DNA of 64,000 nucleotides, from positions 12,832,609 to 12,896,608 of the forward strand of contig CM041084.1 in NCBI GenBank assembly GCA_023079485.1, given 5' to 3'. Numbering within the stretch: position 1 is the first letter of the stretch; each line of letters starts with the position of its first letter. Shown here in pieces: positions 1 to 13,189 of the stretch. Both the position numbers and the translations under genes were made by a program. The DNA is from Archilochus colubris. Lineage: Eukaryota > Chordata > Aves > Apodiformes > Trochilidae. Below the pieces are notes generated by a model. That model searched no databases, was not told the origin of the DNA, and was given only the letters and a program-made list of their open reading frames with translations.

Positions 1-262
1 TGCCCTGCAGCCTCGGTGGTGACGTGAGAGTTATTGGGGGAAAAGGGGGGAGGAATGTGGTTTCCATTTTCCTGTATATTTGTATATATTTAGTAATTTT
101 TCCTATTTACCATTACTGTTTCATTAAAGTTGTATAGTTTAGTTTCCAACCCATAAGTCTCTCTCCCTTATTCTCTCTCCTTTCTCTATCAAGGAGAGAG
201 AGAGATTAATAGAGAGCGTCTGTTATTCGGTTTAATCGCCGGGCCAGTGTTAAACCGTGACA
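1..262 (+). mobile_element. Endogenous retrovirus LTR, 3' portion (5' end outside window)
   Basis: The segment ends in TTAAACCGTGACA, the terminal inverted-repeat form (ending CA) common to many avian LTRs. A TATA-like AT stretch lies at about 79-90 and an ATTAAA polyadenylation signal at 123-128. A pyrimidine-rich U5-like stretch follows, in which TCTCTCTCC at 172-180 can pair with GGAGAGAGA at 193-201. The order TATA-like, poly(A) signal, U5, CA end fits a + strand LTR. The layout resembles known bird LTRs in which an ATTAAA signal is followed by a CAACCCA-type stretch and a TTAAACC(A/G)(C/T)GACA end; that comparison is from memory. Nothing viral is seen after 262, so this is a solo LTR or the 3' LTR of a provirus lying to the left. 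Class is not assigned because the target-site duplication cannot be read. Confidence 0.82.
123..128 (+). promoter_or_regulatory. LTR polyadenylation signal ATTAAA
   Basis: ATTAAA lies about 135 bases before the LTR end. It would mark the end of the R region. It is one of the main reasons for choosing the + orientation, because the opposite orientation would put the inverted-repeat end first and leave the signal without its expected position. Confidence 0.55.
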
Positions 263-3200
263 TCCATGCAGAAAAGGCTTGTAATTAGATAATATTTAAA
301 GTTCTTTGCAACACAAACCATTTTATGATTCTTTGAATTCATTAACACATTTTGCTCAGTCCACTAGTGAATACAAAAACTTTGAGCCAATGTTCAACTC
401 TCTTTGTGCAGTCTAATGGAATGAAGGTAATAATTGTGTAACTTTTTTTTGTACATATTTATGCAAGTATTGTCATCAAAGTATTTATTTTCATAAATAT
501 ATATAACAAAATTTGTTTTGGAACAATAAGTTTATTGGGACCTTTAATTTCTACTTCTAAACATTTACACAAAAATGATTTCTAGAAATATTATGTGACC
601 TAAGAATTACTGTCAAGCTATAGAATGAAAGTTTATATCTAATCAAAATGAGAGCTTCTCAGTTCAGAATGTTGAAGTATCTCAAAAAATTTCCAAAGTA
701 TCTACTGAATCAATTCTGTAATATAAATAAACAAATAAATAAGAGTTCTATGTTTTTACAAAATTTCACTTCATACATACTTGCTAAATGTTGCTTCATA
801 ACCAAGAAAGAGAGCTGCTGAAGATATTGAAGTAAATGAACATACTGAATTACTGATCAAGGTGATGGTACTGAACTGTAGAATTAAAAATACTTTGTCA
901 GAAAAAATATAACGTTCCTGTTGAATACAGTGGGATGCAAACCTAAAGTCCTCAATATGTACAATACTATAGTATTTCAAAGACAATAACCTGTTCAAAA
1001 AAGGCTATAAAATATTTAGTGCTAAAACTTATGGCATTACCATAGGAAAAATGTTTTCTCTATTTTGGGACTTGCAATAAGAACAAGAATTTTCCCCCTC
1101 CATGCCAACAAACCAGCACCATCTAACACCAAATGTAATTAGTTACAAATTGCCAGTTACAACTTAATTAAACTTCCTTGCCTCTGTGCTGCCTAAGCAA
1201 CATGTATATTCTTTTATGTACTTGCCAATTAGTGCATGGGGATTCTGCTTTGTAATTGGATAAAATAGTAATAAGCTGAGCAGTGTGCTGTTGATATCCA
1301 GAATCAACTTTGTTCAAAAAAACATAGTGGAGACAGGTTTAATGCTTCAAATATTTATCTCAATTGAACTTGATTAAAACTATTTGAGGGTCCATTAGAT
1401 ATAGATACAATCCTTTTGTTAACAAAGTCCATCTGGTCTAAGAAAGAAAATTAAGATTCGCTAATTGAAATTTGGAAGCTTTTTTCCAAACATGCATAAT
1501 TCATACTGACAGAAAACAGAAGCTGCTATTCACCACAAACTGTCAAGTAGATGAATGTTTCATTTAGATGGAATTTAAGATTTCACCCAGCAAGAATCTA
1601 CAAATGCTCATAGCAAGTTGCAGTCTGAGAAAAGAAAATCTGTTCTCTTTTTACTGGAACAGTATTAAAATCTTCTCTTTTCACAAGAGAGCCATCTTAA
1701 CCTTAAATGGCACCACTTGGGACCTCTCTTGTTGCCAGTACTGGAGGCATCTTTCTAGATCAGGAGCTTTATTCAGCTCTTCAGTCTTTCAATTTCATCA
1801 GTCAGTGGTTCTCTTTTTTTAAACTTTTATTTGCAAAATGCTGACTTTCTGTCAGGATGTATCTGTATTTCATAGGAGGGTTTGATTTAACTACTCCTCT
1901 CCTCGATTACTTTTCTTACCCACCCCGACCCCAGCCCTCAGTAGTCTTTCTCCCAATGGAAAAAGATCAGATAATTTATTCAGTGTACAAAGTTGTTCCA
2001 CAAACAGTTGCATTAAACAATCTGAGCAGACTGAAAACTGAGATGAAGTCTGGGAAAGAGTATCTGCAGAGAAGATGGCCAAGAAATTTTTGGATGTTGT
2101 GGCCACCATAGAATTCACATCATGGAACTATGCCAAAAGGGACATGAACATAAATCCTCTCCGCTTCTGTTGTGCACCCAGTCCTGTGACAGCCACGGGT
2201 GACTTTTTTATCTTCCAGGTACATTTACCTTGTTTTCTAATTTCTGAGCCACTTCTTTATTGTCTTGACCTTTTTGAACCAGGAATGAAATTTACTTTTT
2301 CCTGAAGAAGCACAGAAAGTATCTTTTATCAAACATATTATTCAAGTCAAAGCATGTTTAATCTTTTATGGACCTTTGCCTGCATAAATATCCCAAAAAA
2401 ATGAAAGTTCAGCCTCCACAAAAGACATTGACAATCTTAGCTCAGACTTTATTGGTGTTATGTTTTGTTACTAATACACTATTCACTGTTTTTGAAAAAA
2501 TATTTCAGATCTGAAACACAGTGGTTACCAAGTGGTGATGGGGGGAAGAAATGGTGAAAGAGATTTTATAACTGATATTTTCCCTCCTGCTTTACAGTAT
2601 ACTCTGGATGTATTTTGTATTACGAGAGCCTTGCTGAGCTGAGATAATCACCCAGGCCAATGTACTCAGGCACATTAAAAAAAAAAAAAAAGCCATATTA
2701 CTCTGAAGGAATCACAGGTGTTTTCTGTTCTCAGTGAACTACCTGCTTATGAATACATAGAGTACAGATAGCAGACAAGTCCTCTATCAGAAGTGAGGTC
2801 TGATTTGATAATAACTGAAAGATGAGAAAAATTATTCAAAAAACAGGTATAAATAAATGCTGTGTAAATTTAACTAAGTCATTTAGTAGAGTGGAAAATA
2901 ATCCTTCTTTGGTCTACATAGTTACAGTGAGGCATAAATACTCAAAATGAAAAAAGACTATGACACTACAGGAGCTGAAGAATAAGATTTCAGCCAGCAG
3001 CAATGTGGAAGGTGCCTGACTAATTCAGGAAGCTGCAACAGCTTCTCAGCTGCATCCACAGAGTTCCATAGTGATTAATTTAGCTGATTTCTGAGGTACC
3101 TGGTCCCACATAGCAAAACTTATCCTATACTTCTGGGATATGAGAGATTAAAATTTTATATTTTTTCCCCCTCTCTGCTGGACTCAGAGGATGGATCCTA

Positions 3201-4384
3201 TGTGACTTACAAGCCAGGAATTTTCTTTCTTCTCCGGTTTTCTCAGTGAATGTAAATCCAGCCTGACAACCATAAATATTTTATTTCAGAAACAATAAAA
3301 CTATATTAAGAACAGTGTCTGTTCACCAAAACAATATATCTTATTTATGAAGAACTTCTGATTATTAATAATTTTGGTCTGAATTGGGTAGACTTAATTT
3401 TCAATAAATATCCTGTTCAACAAGTAACACTTTCATCAAAACTGAGATTTACCTATAAAGCCCTGAAGAGACAGCTGAAAGATCTCTCAAAGAAAACTTT
3501 GCCTCATTGAATGCAAGCCTTTTTCTGCATCTTCATCTTTTACTTTTCTCTAGAAATATTATTCTTTCTATATATACATGCAGGGTCATCATCAGAATCA
3601 CATAATCTTAAATTTCTTTATTATGACAATGTAAACTATGTAGCTGGTAGCTGGAAAAATAACATTTTTGCTTTAGGTTCTTGCAGCATCAAGTAAGGGG
3701 ACAGAATAAATTAATCATCCTATGATGCAAGACTTTTGGATTGAAAGTGGAGTTATTTTTTATTAATATTTTAGGCTAATATTGATTATTTCATGTTCCT
3801 TAGCTACTTTTTTATACTAGTGGAAAAAGTGTCTGTATGATCTAAAAGAAAGTTAAACTCTTCTACTACTTTCAATAGAAGGATGTTTCCAAGGGAACCA
3901 CTTGCAGTCCTGTCATCTGGGCCGTAGCCATTTAGCCACTGTTACCTTGAATATGTTTGAATATATTTTCTCACTCCTTGCAAATTCTCTGAAAGGTTTT
4001 TCTTTGTGCTCTCATTTTCACCTGCTGTCCGCCCACCCTCCTGCTCTTTTTTCAACAATTTCTTGCCAATATGAACTCTACAGCAAAAAGCTAATACAGG
4101 CCCTTTCCATCACAAGAATCTTTAAATTGCCACACTGCTATTGAGCTATGGAAAACCATAGCTATGTTCCTACTGGATCCTTAGTGAAGTGATGAGTGAT
4201 TTAGTGTAAAATTGATATGGTTAAAACCAAGTGGTATTACTAATGGGCTATGCAAATCCTGCTTTCCCACCTTAACTCATAATTACCAGTCTGAGGTTAA
4301 TCACCCATTTTTCTCTCTTATGTATTCATTAACTCACCTATTTATGACTAATAGATAAAACCTCAGCACATAAACTTTACAATA
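263..4384. other. Unique non-coding DNA, no gene seen
   Basis: AT-rich single-copy sequence following the LTR. Open frames reach only about 84 codons and have no recognisable domains. It contains one A15 tract at 2677-2691. A stretch at 1900-2220 is somewhat richer in C and contains a good splice-acceptor-like TTTTATCTTCCAG before GTAC at about 2205-2222, but no adjoining coding frame supports an exon. I see nothing else. Confidence 0.6.
2677..2691 (+). repeat. A15 homopolymer
   Basis: A run of fifteen A bases following CACATT. No poly(A) signal, target duplication or recognisable retroposed body is seen upstream, so it is annotated only as a simple repeat. Confidence 0.9.
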
Positions 4385-4438
4385 CAAAAAAAACCCCAAA
4401 AAACCAAAAAAAACACCAAAAAAATTTAATAAAAAAAA
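4385..4438 (+). repeat. A-rich low-complexity tract with CC/CA interruptions
   Basis: About 54 bases, nearly all A, with short C interruptions and one TTTAAT. It is the first of several A/C-rich tracts with the A-rich strand on +. Confidence 0.9.
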
Positions 4439-5647
4439 TCAAGCGGCTAAACCAGATTTACTGAAGAGGTACATTCCACACCTGACAGGATTTGGGGTCT
4501 GAATATTTGACTGACTACACATTTTTCACTTAGTTGCATAGAGACCTGATAGATGTCCAGGAGGCATAATTTATGATGAACCTGTCTTTCATAAGATGTC
4601 TTCCCTTTTCTACTTAACCCAGAAGCTGTGAGCAGGGACAGCTGCTCCCAAGCACAACTACAGTCCCAAGCACTTGGAGAACACTCAGATTATTCAATAC
4701 ACATATAACCCATGCTGCCTATGCTGAAAGCACAATTGAAACACTTCAAAACCAATTTAAATTTTCCTGTTCACCTCAGGGCTTTGTATTAGACCACAGA
4801 TTTGATCCTGCAAAGGTTTAAGTATTTCACTTTACCTGTTGAATGACCAAAGTTTAAGGTCTGACTTCTGCAGAATCCAGGCTGTCAAATAGGTCCTACA
4901 AAGAAAACATGCATGGATGGATCCCACAACAGGCAAAGTCTCCAGTTATTTCCATACCATATTTAAGAAATGGGCCAGTGTTTCTCAGTTACCTCAGGAA
5001 TCAGTTATTAGTTATCAACTGGAGATACAACAGGATAAATTTCATATATAACTCTCCTATTGCATTTCTTGAGGAGTTTTTATTTCTTTGCCTGTGGGAC
5101 ATTTTTATAGTATTTGCCATATGAAATTGGAGTGTCTTGATTAGATTTCTGTTCATTGGAAGAATTGTTTATGTCTAATCTGCTTGTGCATTACTAACAG
5201 ACTGTCTGATATGGTACAAAACAGAAAATAGAACTTAGCCAAAAGTTAAGTACTTAAAGAGAGCTACTATAAACAAAACTGGAAAAAGTGCTTAATAATG
5301 CACTTTGTAATATTCACCTTGCATAATAAGAACTGAGGAGAATTAAATATTTAGAGAAAAAATGTGACATGACTCTGGTATTCAAAAAAATGTAACACTG
5401 CTAATTATTCAACTACATCTTTACAATTAGGGATCACTGCAATACTTAGTCCATAGATAAGGCCTAGAAATATGATAAAATAAACTGCATGCAAACAAAA
5501 GAGAGCTCTGTGAAGCATTTACATTCCCTTGTAATGAAAAGCCATCTCATAGGAAAGGAGCTGCATTTAGACAACACAAACTGAGGCTCTTCTTCTTTCA
5601 GCCTGGAAAGTGAAGAACAGCTTTGCCAGTGGACACCCTAGACAAAT

Positions 5648-5673
5648 ACTTTAAATAAGTACTTTAAATAAGT
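5648..5673 (+). repeat. Perfect tandem duplication of a 13-bp unit
   Basis: ACTTTAAATAAGT occurs twice in direct succession (5648-5660 and 5661-5673). It is a short replication-slippage type duplication. Confidence 0.9.
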
Positions 5674-6348
5674 ACAATGGTAAGTGTCCAGAACATTGGG
5701 TCACTAATATTGTCTTAGCCAAATGTAGTCAGAACTTTAGTTTCTTAAAGGAATCTTGTGTAAACACCCAATAATTTTAAACTTCTCTATAGCAAGATAT
5801 GTGGTTTGATTTTAGCTCCTCTTGAAATAACTCTTTCTGTTGGATAGCTTCTGCAAAATGAGAGAATGATTTTTGTTGTCATTACAGGACTCTGTGTTGC
5901 TCTTTACAGAAATAGGTCTCCTTTTCCCAGGAGAAAGAAAAGAGATATTCAGAGCACTGTCAGACTACCACAATATATGCTTTGCATCTAAGATACAAGA
6001 ATTGCAGGGATTAAAGACAAAGGCAGATGGATAATATGAGCTAAATTTTCAGCTGACAGAAATTACCTCTAGTTGATTGCTGCAAGACCACAAGCCCACA
6101 TCAGCATTTATTACCAAAAGACGGGAAATCTAATGTTCCATAAAAATTGAAGTTTGTGAATCAGTGGCCAAAATGTCTGTGTCAACAATTTATCACTATT
6201 TCAAGACCTGAAGGATCTATAGGTACTGAGGACCTCAGCAAGGTGTATTAATGTTGCACCTCTATTTCCATGGCCCTGTAGGTGGTGGCCCAAAAATAAA
6301 GTTCCCGTCATCGTACAGTTGTTATTTCACCTAAATCAGCTGCAGAGG

Positions 6349-6391
6349 ATAAATAAATAGATAAACGAAATTAAATAAATTTAATAAATAT
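6349..6391 (+). repeat. Degenerate AAAT microsatellite
   Basis: Repeated AAAT units with interruptions (GATAAACGAAATT). No associated mobile element is seen. Confidence 0.75.
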
Positions 6392-8755
6392 AACCAATTC
6401 ATCTGGCATAATGTGGTGGAAATTGGAAAATTACAAAGGTCATTGCACCTATTGTTTGTATTACAAATAAATAATATAAGATTGCACATTAGCTTCCAGA
6501 CAGATTTAGTGAATAGATAATAATGATGAACAGAATTCTGAAAACTTCAAGATAGATTCACCACATAAGTGAGTGTGAACCTAATTTTTAGGCTTCTTCA
6601 TTTCCTTCATACTTTTTGCCTGTGAGCTAGAACATTATCATATTGTGACTTTGTCTTACCTTAAATATCACACATGTAATAATTTGTAGGTGAGCCTCAG
6701 TGAAGCAAAACTTCAGGTCAGATCACACCAGGTATTACTTGTGTGTTTCATAGGCTGAGGAATCCATGGAGGTACTTGTATACACTTCCTTAAGGTGCTA
6801 TGATTATACAAGGCATGTAAATTCTTTTAAGGTGCTGTGATGCATATGAAGAGTTTTTAAAACCAAATAAATAAAGATTAGCACTACAGAGTGCATTGTG
6901 CAGAGTACAAAGCTGTCATGGCTTAGCACCTGGTGTGTCTAAACCTCATTAAAGAAAAAAAAGCTTAAGACTACTTTCCACTTTGCAAGATCAGGTCTTG
7001 CAGAAGGCACTATATAAATGGATTATTAACCCCAAACAGTTAACTATATTAATACCTGCTCCCACTCTTTTGTCAGGTATGAGGCTGTCAACAGATTAAC
7101 TCTTAATACTTAGCAGGGGACCTGTGAGTCAGTTATCAAATGTTTAAGTATTTACCAAGCTGGAATGAACTGACATCAACCATCAGAGCCCCTAGATGTG
7201 TCCAACCTTCAGAGATCATTGATGTGGCTTTAAAATAGAAAGAATTAGGAATGTAGAATTAGAAGACTCACAGATGTAGCTGACTGCAATGCTTTTGTTT
7301 ATTTAAAGATTCTGAAAGAAATGTTAAGCTAGAGGAATGAAAAGCTTTCTCTGCACTGGTGTGAGTGACATCCATTGGAATCTGTGAAATGATTTAAGTC
7401 TAGGTCTTAATGTGCAAGAGTGCCAATCTAGCAGAGCCCCATATTGTTGCTAATTGGAGTCCCTCAGCTCTGAAGGCTGTTAGACTCATCAAATAAGAGC
7501 CAGAGCAGAAAAAACATTCTCTTAGACTAGATCAAGTTATCAGCCATTGTCCGTGTAATTGTACATATACTTGCAAAAATTCTTGCACAAGCTGTTCAGC
7601 TCTCTGCAGTCTAAGCTCTGACAAACTATTCTAAATTATCACTACATGGAGTATAATTTTAGTTCAAATATTTTTCAAGAGCCTCAAGTGACAGACAGTC
7701 CAAGTACTTGTTTTTCTCCTTTAAACACAGTTAAAAAATGTTAGACAAACTGGCCTCATCAATGAAATATAAAGATCACAAATTATTTCTTTCTAGCCAG
7801 CAACAAAGTACAGTAGGTAAATGAACCAAGCATTACTTAACTTGTTACTGAATGAGTGGGACGATTACTTCCTAGATTACAGACTATATCATTAAGGCAG
7901 ATAAAATTTAAAAAAAAAAACAACCCAACAGCTTGTGGGACACAACCCACAAAGGCAGTGTCCATGTTTACTCTCAGAAAATGTCAGCTTTATTCTATTT
8001 CTGTCATACTTAGCTTGTCTTATTTCTCAGTTAAAATCTAGGGGAACAAACTCTCGCCTTTTTATCTGCTTATTTGCTGTATGTTTCAAAATAAGAATGA
8101 AGCTTCACAGGGATAAATTAATAAAGTCCCATGGACTGATTCAATTTCCTCAAGGCTTTATTACTGAAAAATAGCTGGGCATATTACAAGATAGAGCATT
8201 CCTGGAGAATGCATCATTATTAGCTAGTCTGGAAATATCATGTATATTCATAATATTTCTTTCTTCAGATTGAGCTGAGAAGCACAAGACTATTTCAGTA
8301 ATGTGGAGACTTTGAATCAACCAAATTAAAGGATGAAGCTTAACTCCATTTCAGTTCCAGAGCCTTGCTTTGACGTGTACATGAAGTGATGGTCTTGGCT
8401 TCTGCTGTCTTGCAGACGTAAGGAGAGATGATGTGATAGTGTCTTATGTCTCTGGACTTAGTTCCAGTTCATCTCCAAGAAGATTACATATCCCCTTTGC
8501 TGAACACAACATTTCCCTGACTACCATGGCATAAATATGTCAGAATATATTAATAACTAGCACTATCCTGCTATCTCTGTTCATCCTGGTAGAATTCCTG
8601 CTTGAAGGGCCAAAACTGGTTATCAGGAGGTTGAGTAAAACAAATTTGCCTCATTGAAATAATGACATGTTTTCTTACTTAAAAAACAAAAATAAAACCT
8701 GTTCATTTTTCCCAACAAGAGAGGCATTTGTTCTCAGTAAAGACACAAGGCTGTT

Positions 8756-9110
8756 CTGTCATAGTCATTGCAGTGCTGTGAAACGTTTATTCAGCTGCCG
8801 ATGCTCCACCATCGCTTCATAAAATTCCCCTATTTAGTCTCTAACCAGTAACTGTAGTAACAATTAAGCATGTTCCTTTCAGCTGGATAATTAAATGCCA
8901 AAAAACCTCACCACTCAATATGTAATTCACTCAACATCTCGTTGTTTGAAGGGCCTAGTGTTCACAGATAGGACGGATTGAATTCCTAATAACATCTGGC
9001 ATGAGAAATGGACTTGGCTGTCTCCATAATAGCATTACATTCATGGTAGGAATGACAGCTAAATGTAGAGAGATGGATGGGCCTTTTCTCTGAAGTGGCA
9101 GATTCATGGT
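8756..9110. promoter_or_regulatory. Candidate conserved non-coding element
   Basis: This block is complex and free of simple repeats. It keeps five CpG dinucleotides between 8784 and 8975 in a region where CpG is rare, and it has homeodomain-type cores (ATAATTA near 8888, CAATTAAG near 8861). There is no open frame that looks coding. CpG retention plus this motif content is typical of conserved vertebrate enhancers, but no conservation can be measured here, so the call is an inference. Confidence 0.25.
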
Positions 9111-9846
9111 TGTAGCCTAATGAATCACTATGTTGTAACCCCTGGCCATGTACATACTGGCCTGTTGGTAGTGACAAGCTGCATCAGGAGGTCCAGAGTA
9201 AATTGTAGTTGTCAGATCTAATGGAGAAGGATGCTGGCTTATAAGTTACTGGGAAAGCTCAGTATAGTTTCCATTCCAATAATCTGGATCAAAACATTTC
9301 CTGATCGCCTTGGTCAATTTATTCTGTCACTTAATTAAACAAAAAGTATTACAAGTCCCCAAAGCAAAGGACAAAAGGAGACTCTTTAACCTTGGAGGAA
9401 AAAAAAAAACCCAAACCAAATATATTAGGTATCAAGTAAAGTTTCTTTTTTCATAGGATCTGTGTTTACAGAAGATTTCAAGCACCTACATGTTTTAATG
9501 TTTCTGTATGTCCTAATATTTTAATGTGTTTTTAATATTGAAACCAGTGAGAATGAAGGATGCTCACTTTAGGCTTTTGACAGATCCTACAATGAGAAAA
9601 AAATCCTACCTAAAAATAATAATTCTTCCAATGTCCAAATGATTGATGATCCAACTCCTTAAGAAATAATATTTCAATTAATAGATTGAAAATTATATTT
9701 CCTGATTCTCTATATGCTTCTGAAAGATTGAGAGTGGGGGGAAGGGAATACATATAAAGTAGCAACAAAAGAGGAGAAGAATTTTTTTTTTTTTTAATTG
9801 TCTTCTGCTTATATATTAGCTATACATGATTGCTGGACTTCTTTTC

Positions 9847-9862
9847 TTTTTTTTTTTTTTTT
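9847..9862 (+). repeat. T16 homopolymer
   Basis: Sixteen T bases preceded by CTTTTC. A second run, T14, lies at 9782-9795, about 50 bases upstream. Confidence 0.9.
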
Positions 9863-10770
9863 GTTTCTGAACTTTGGGGGCACAGACAAGAAATAATAGA
9901 TGTTTCCAAGGTACACTATTGACACTTATCAATATGATCCCTTCCACCTTTTCATAAATTGCACTACATTAACTACATTAATTAGCTGAAGTCTAGAAGA
10001 AGTAATGTCTGAGTCATCTGGGCTGAACAAGCTTGTCCCTTGAGAAATTAATTCCTTATATATGTGTCCATTATTAACATTTTCTTGCCTCGCTGAAATA
10101 TATTGTGCTGAACAGTGTCCTGAAACACCTAAAGCAGAAGGCATTATGCTGCAGACCATAATATATTCTGTGAAGCTCCAAAGAGTGCATCTCAACCAGC
10201 CCTATTTTTTTGTGTGTTCACACAATTTATTTTTTTTTAATCTGTTGTTAATGTGTGATGATTCAACTCTGCTCCTTTGCTTCTCTGTCTCTAAGCACTC
10301 TTAAAAGCAGAAGTTGTTTCCTGATAACATATATTCATTTATTAAGGAAATGTACATAAGCTCTCAAGGAACACAGACACTGTTTTCAAGAGAACTCTCA
10401 GATCAGGATAAACTGAATAACAACTGCATTTTGTCACAGAAGCTGTAATGTGGCCATTGCATTTTCAAAAGTGACATGATTTTAGGTTTGCTAGTGACAA
10501 ATCCTCTACGAGACAGTAGTGTTTATTTTATAAAATGTTAGATTGTGAGGAAATGTATCTATCCATAGGGAATTCTGTGCTTTCTTGTAACCTGAAATTG
10601 CACATTGTGACTCTTGGAGGAGGTATTAATTACAAAAGTACACATATATAGTCATACTGATTTGTTCTTTATATTCATAGCATTCATATTGAATTTTGCT
10701 ATGGTTAGCTGGATTGTAATGCATAGATATTTACTTCAGGAATACTAAGTGGTCCTAGCACTGCTCTACT

Positions 10771-10820
10771 AAAAAAACAAAAAACAAAACAAAACAAAGC
10801 AAAAAGAAAAAAAAACAAAC
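10771..10820 (+). repeat. AAAAC-rich low-complexity tract
   Basis: About 50 bases of A runs punctuated by single C or G bases (AAAACAAAACAAAGC type). It has the same strand sense as the other A/C-rich tracts. Confidence 0.9.
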
Positions 10821-13189
10821 CCTTTTTAGATTGTTAGATTCTGGTTGATTCTGGTACAGGGTTTTCTTAGTGAGAATTGTCTTTGCACAATGCCTTAAAG
10901 AAATCTGTAAATTGTAGAGGCAAAATAAAAGTAAGAAATAATAAATAATTTAATAATGGTAAAACAAATATATATATCAAATCTGAAGTCCTGATAGCTG
11001 GTCTAAGAATAGATTTTCTATACACTGGGAACAAAAAAAGATTTAAGATACTTTTGAAACAAAAAATATCACTTTTTAAGAAACATTACATACATACTTT
11101 TCCATTTTATCAGATAAAAGGGTTTATTCTGAAAACATTTTTAAATGAAACAAATTCCTGAAGGAAAACTTGATTTCAAGTAAAAACACAAACTCTTTCT
11201 TTCTTGTTGGGCCAACAACTTTTCCTTTTTTCACTTTCCTTTCTTAAACCAATGAACATGTTTTGTCAAAATCCAAACTCATTTGGAAAACATATATATT
11301 TTTTTCCAAATAAAAAGCTTCAACAAATATACACAGTGTATTTCCACCTGTTAAAAGTATAAATGAGTGAATTAATTTGGTTATCATTGAGTTTTTAATG
11401 GGAATTGAAGGAAGCAAAGGCATGCCTGGCAGGGTGCTTTAAATGGTAAGGGTCTCTCTAATTTTATAATGAATCCTATCACAGAAGAGTTTTACTCAAC
11501 TTTCTTTGACACTTTTAAACTTTTAGAGTCTTTACCCATGTCTGGATAGAAATGGGAACAGTTTTGTCAACATTTTAGAGATGGAGTTTAACAGCTGTAG
11601 AGTTCCCTTTTCAGGGCCCAGATTAAAAACATAGTTTAAAAATACTGTAAAAATAGATTTTCTCTTGTCTCTGTTCTCACAGATTATTCTGAGGAGATGG
11701 AGGTGAGACATTGACCCCCTCATGGGGTAATTTGAACTGTTCCCAGCAAAAGGGAATTTGAGATTATTTTGCAGGTTCAGCTTGCAGTTTTCAAAGCTGC
11801 CTGCAGAGTTAACTTGCTAAATTCCATATTTAATAAAACATCTTTATAAACATCATAAAGTCTGTTTGTTTTAGACGTTTGATGCTCAATAATTAGAGGC
11901 AAGTTGTGTAAAAACGACACACAGTACTGATAGAAAGTTATGAGATCCGTCTCAACACAGAAATTTATATTCAACATACACTAATGAATGAAGCTAAAAA
12001 GATGGATAGGTATGGCAAGTAGACCCAGTTTCAGCAAATGAGAGTTATGGCAGCTGAATAAAAGACAAGACTAGACTAGTATTCAATAGCCTGAACTCAG
12101 GTTACTATCATGTAAAAGGAGCTGGAAAGTCTGGAGGTAGAAAATCTGTGATTTGAAGTGGAACATGACTTAAATTTATTTGTTATTTAAGGTGAAATAA
12201 TTAATGAGTCACATTTCACCCTGTCTTTATGCTTGCAAAATACAAAATATTTGCCCCTGGTAGATGGGAGGGGGATAAGGAAAACCTACAAGATTTAGAA
12301 TCCACAGTGCCAAAAATGTAGCCTGAATTAGTACTGTTTCACGATTAATATTTTAAAAGAGCAGCACACACACTAAGGAGCAATGGGCAAATATTCTTCA
12401 CAATGTGTAAAGGAACATTTCTCTTTTTTAAAATTGATTTTAATACAAAAAGTAATGAAATAGATTATGACCCTTTACAAACTACAGAGAAAACAGTATT
12501 TTAACTATCTTTTTTTAAATTGATCTGGGTTCAGCTGTCCATTTTCTTTTCCTAATCCTTTAAGTGGATTGTCAAAACATACTATGAAAAGGCATCTTGG
12601 ATTATGTTAACTTAGATTTTTTTATAGTTTATTGAAAAAGTCACTTCACAGAAATTAAGCAGGTTATTTAGGCAAAGGAATGCATCTCCTGGAAAAAAAA
12701 ATGTTTTCACTGAAGAAAAAATTGTATTCTCTTTCTTCCCCTTAATTCTAAAAGAAAACATTTTGATACAGAACCTGATTTATTGCTTTAATTATGAGGT
12801 GAAAATCAATCTACCTCAATTCTGAGTTTTGCTCTTTGAGATAATATTAGATACCAGACAATCTTCTGCACTTCTACTGCAGCTAGAGAACACATAAATT
12901 TTCTCTAAAACAAAAGTGCTGGTTTATTGGTTTTAGAGATGTAAATGATGAAAATTACTTTGAGCATTTATTCACCAATTGATTAAGAACACAAATCACT
13001 CCCTACATTGATTTCTTCAAAATCCAGCTCATTTCACCAAAGCTGAGTATAGCCAAGAATATGCAGATCTGCTTAAATGCTAGGTCAAACAAATTAACTC
13101 TTTAACTGAAGGTAACTAAGAATGTAGCTATTTCAGAAACTTTGTTATTGTAACTCTATTTCATATGAATTAAAATTCTTTAAAGTATT

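Larger units (their letters stand above)
4439..8755. other. Unique non-coding DNA, no gene seen
   Basis: AT-rich sequence with frames no longer than about 80 codons. It contains a perfect 13-bp tandem duplication at 5648-5673 and an AAAT-rich stretch at 6349-6391. No interspersed repeat was recognised. Confidence 0.6.
9111..13189. other. Unique non-coding DNA with T- and A-rich tracts
   Basis: AT-rich sequence containing T14 at 9782-9795, T16 at 9847-9862 and an A/C-rich tract at 10771-10820. Open frames are at most about 88 codons, with no domain recognised. No transposon was identified. Confidence 0.6.

Noticed and set aside
2150..2225. Exon-like GC-richer stretch with an acceptor-like TTTTATCTTCCAG
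   Set aside because: The AG is followed at once by GTAC, no adjoining coding frame exists, and isolated acceptor matches are frequent.
6916..6955. TGTCATGGCTTAG followed by CATTAAAG, LTR-like
   Set aside because: The start-like and poly(A)-like motifs are only 25 bases apart, too close for an LTR, and nothing else matches.
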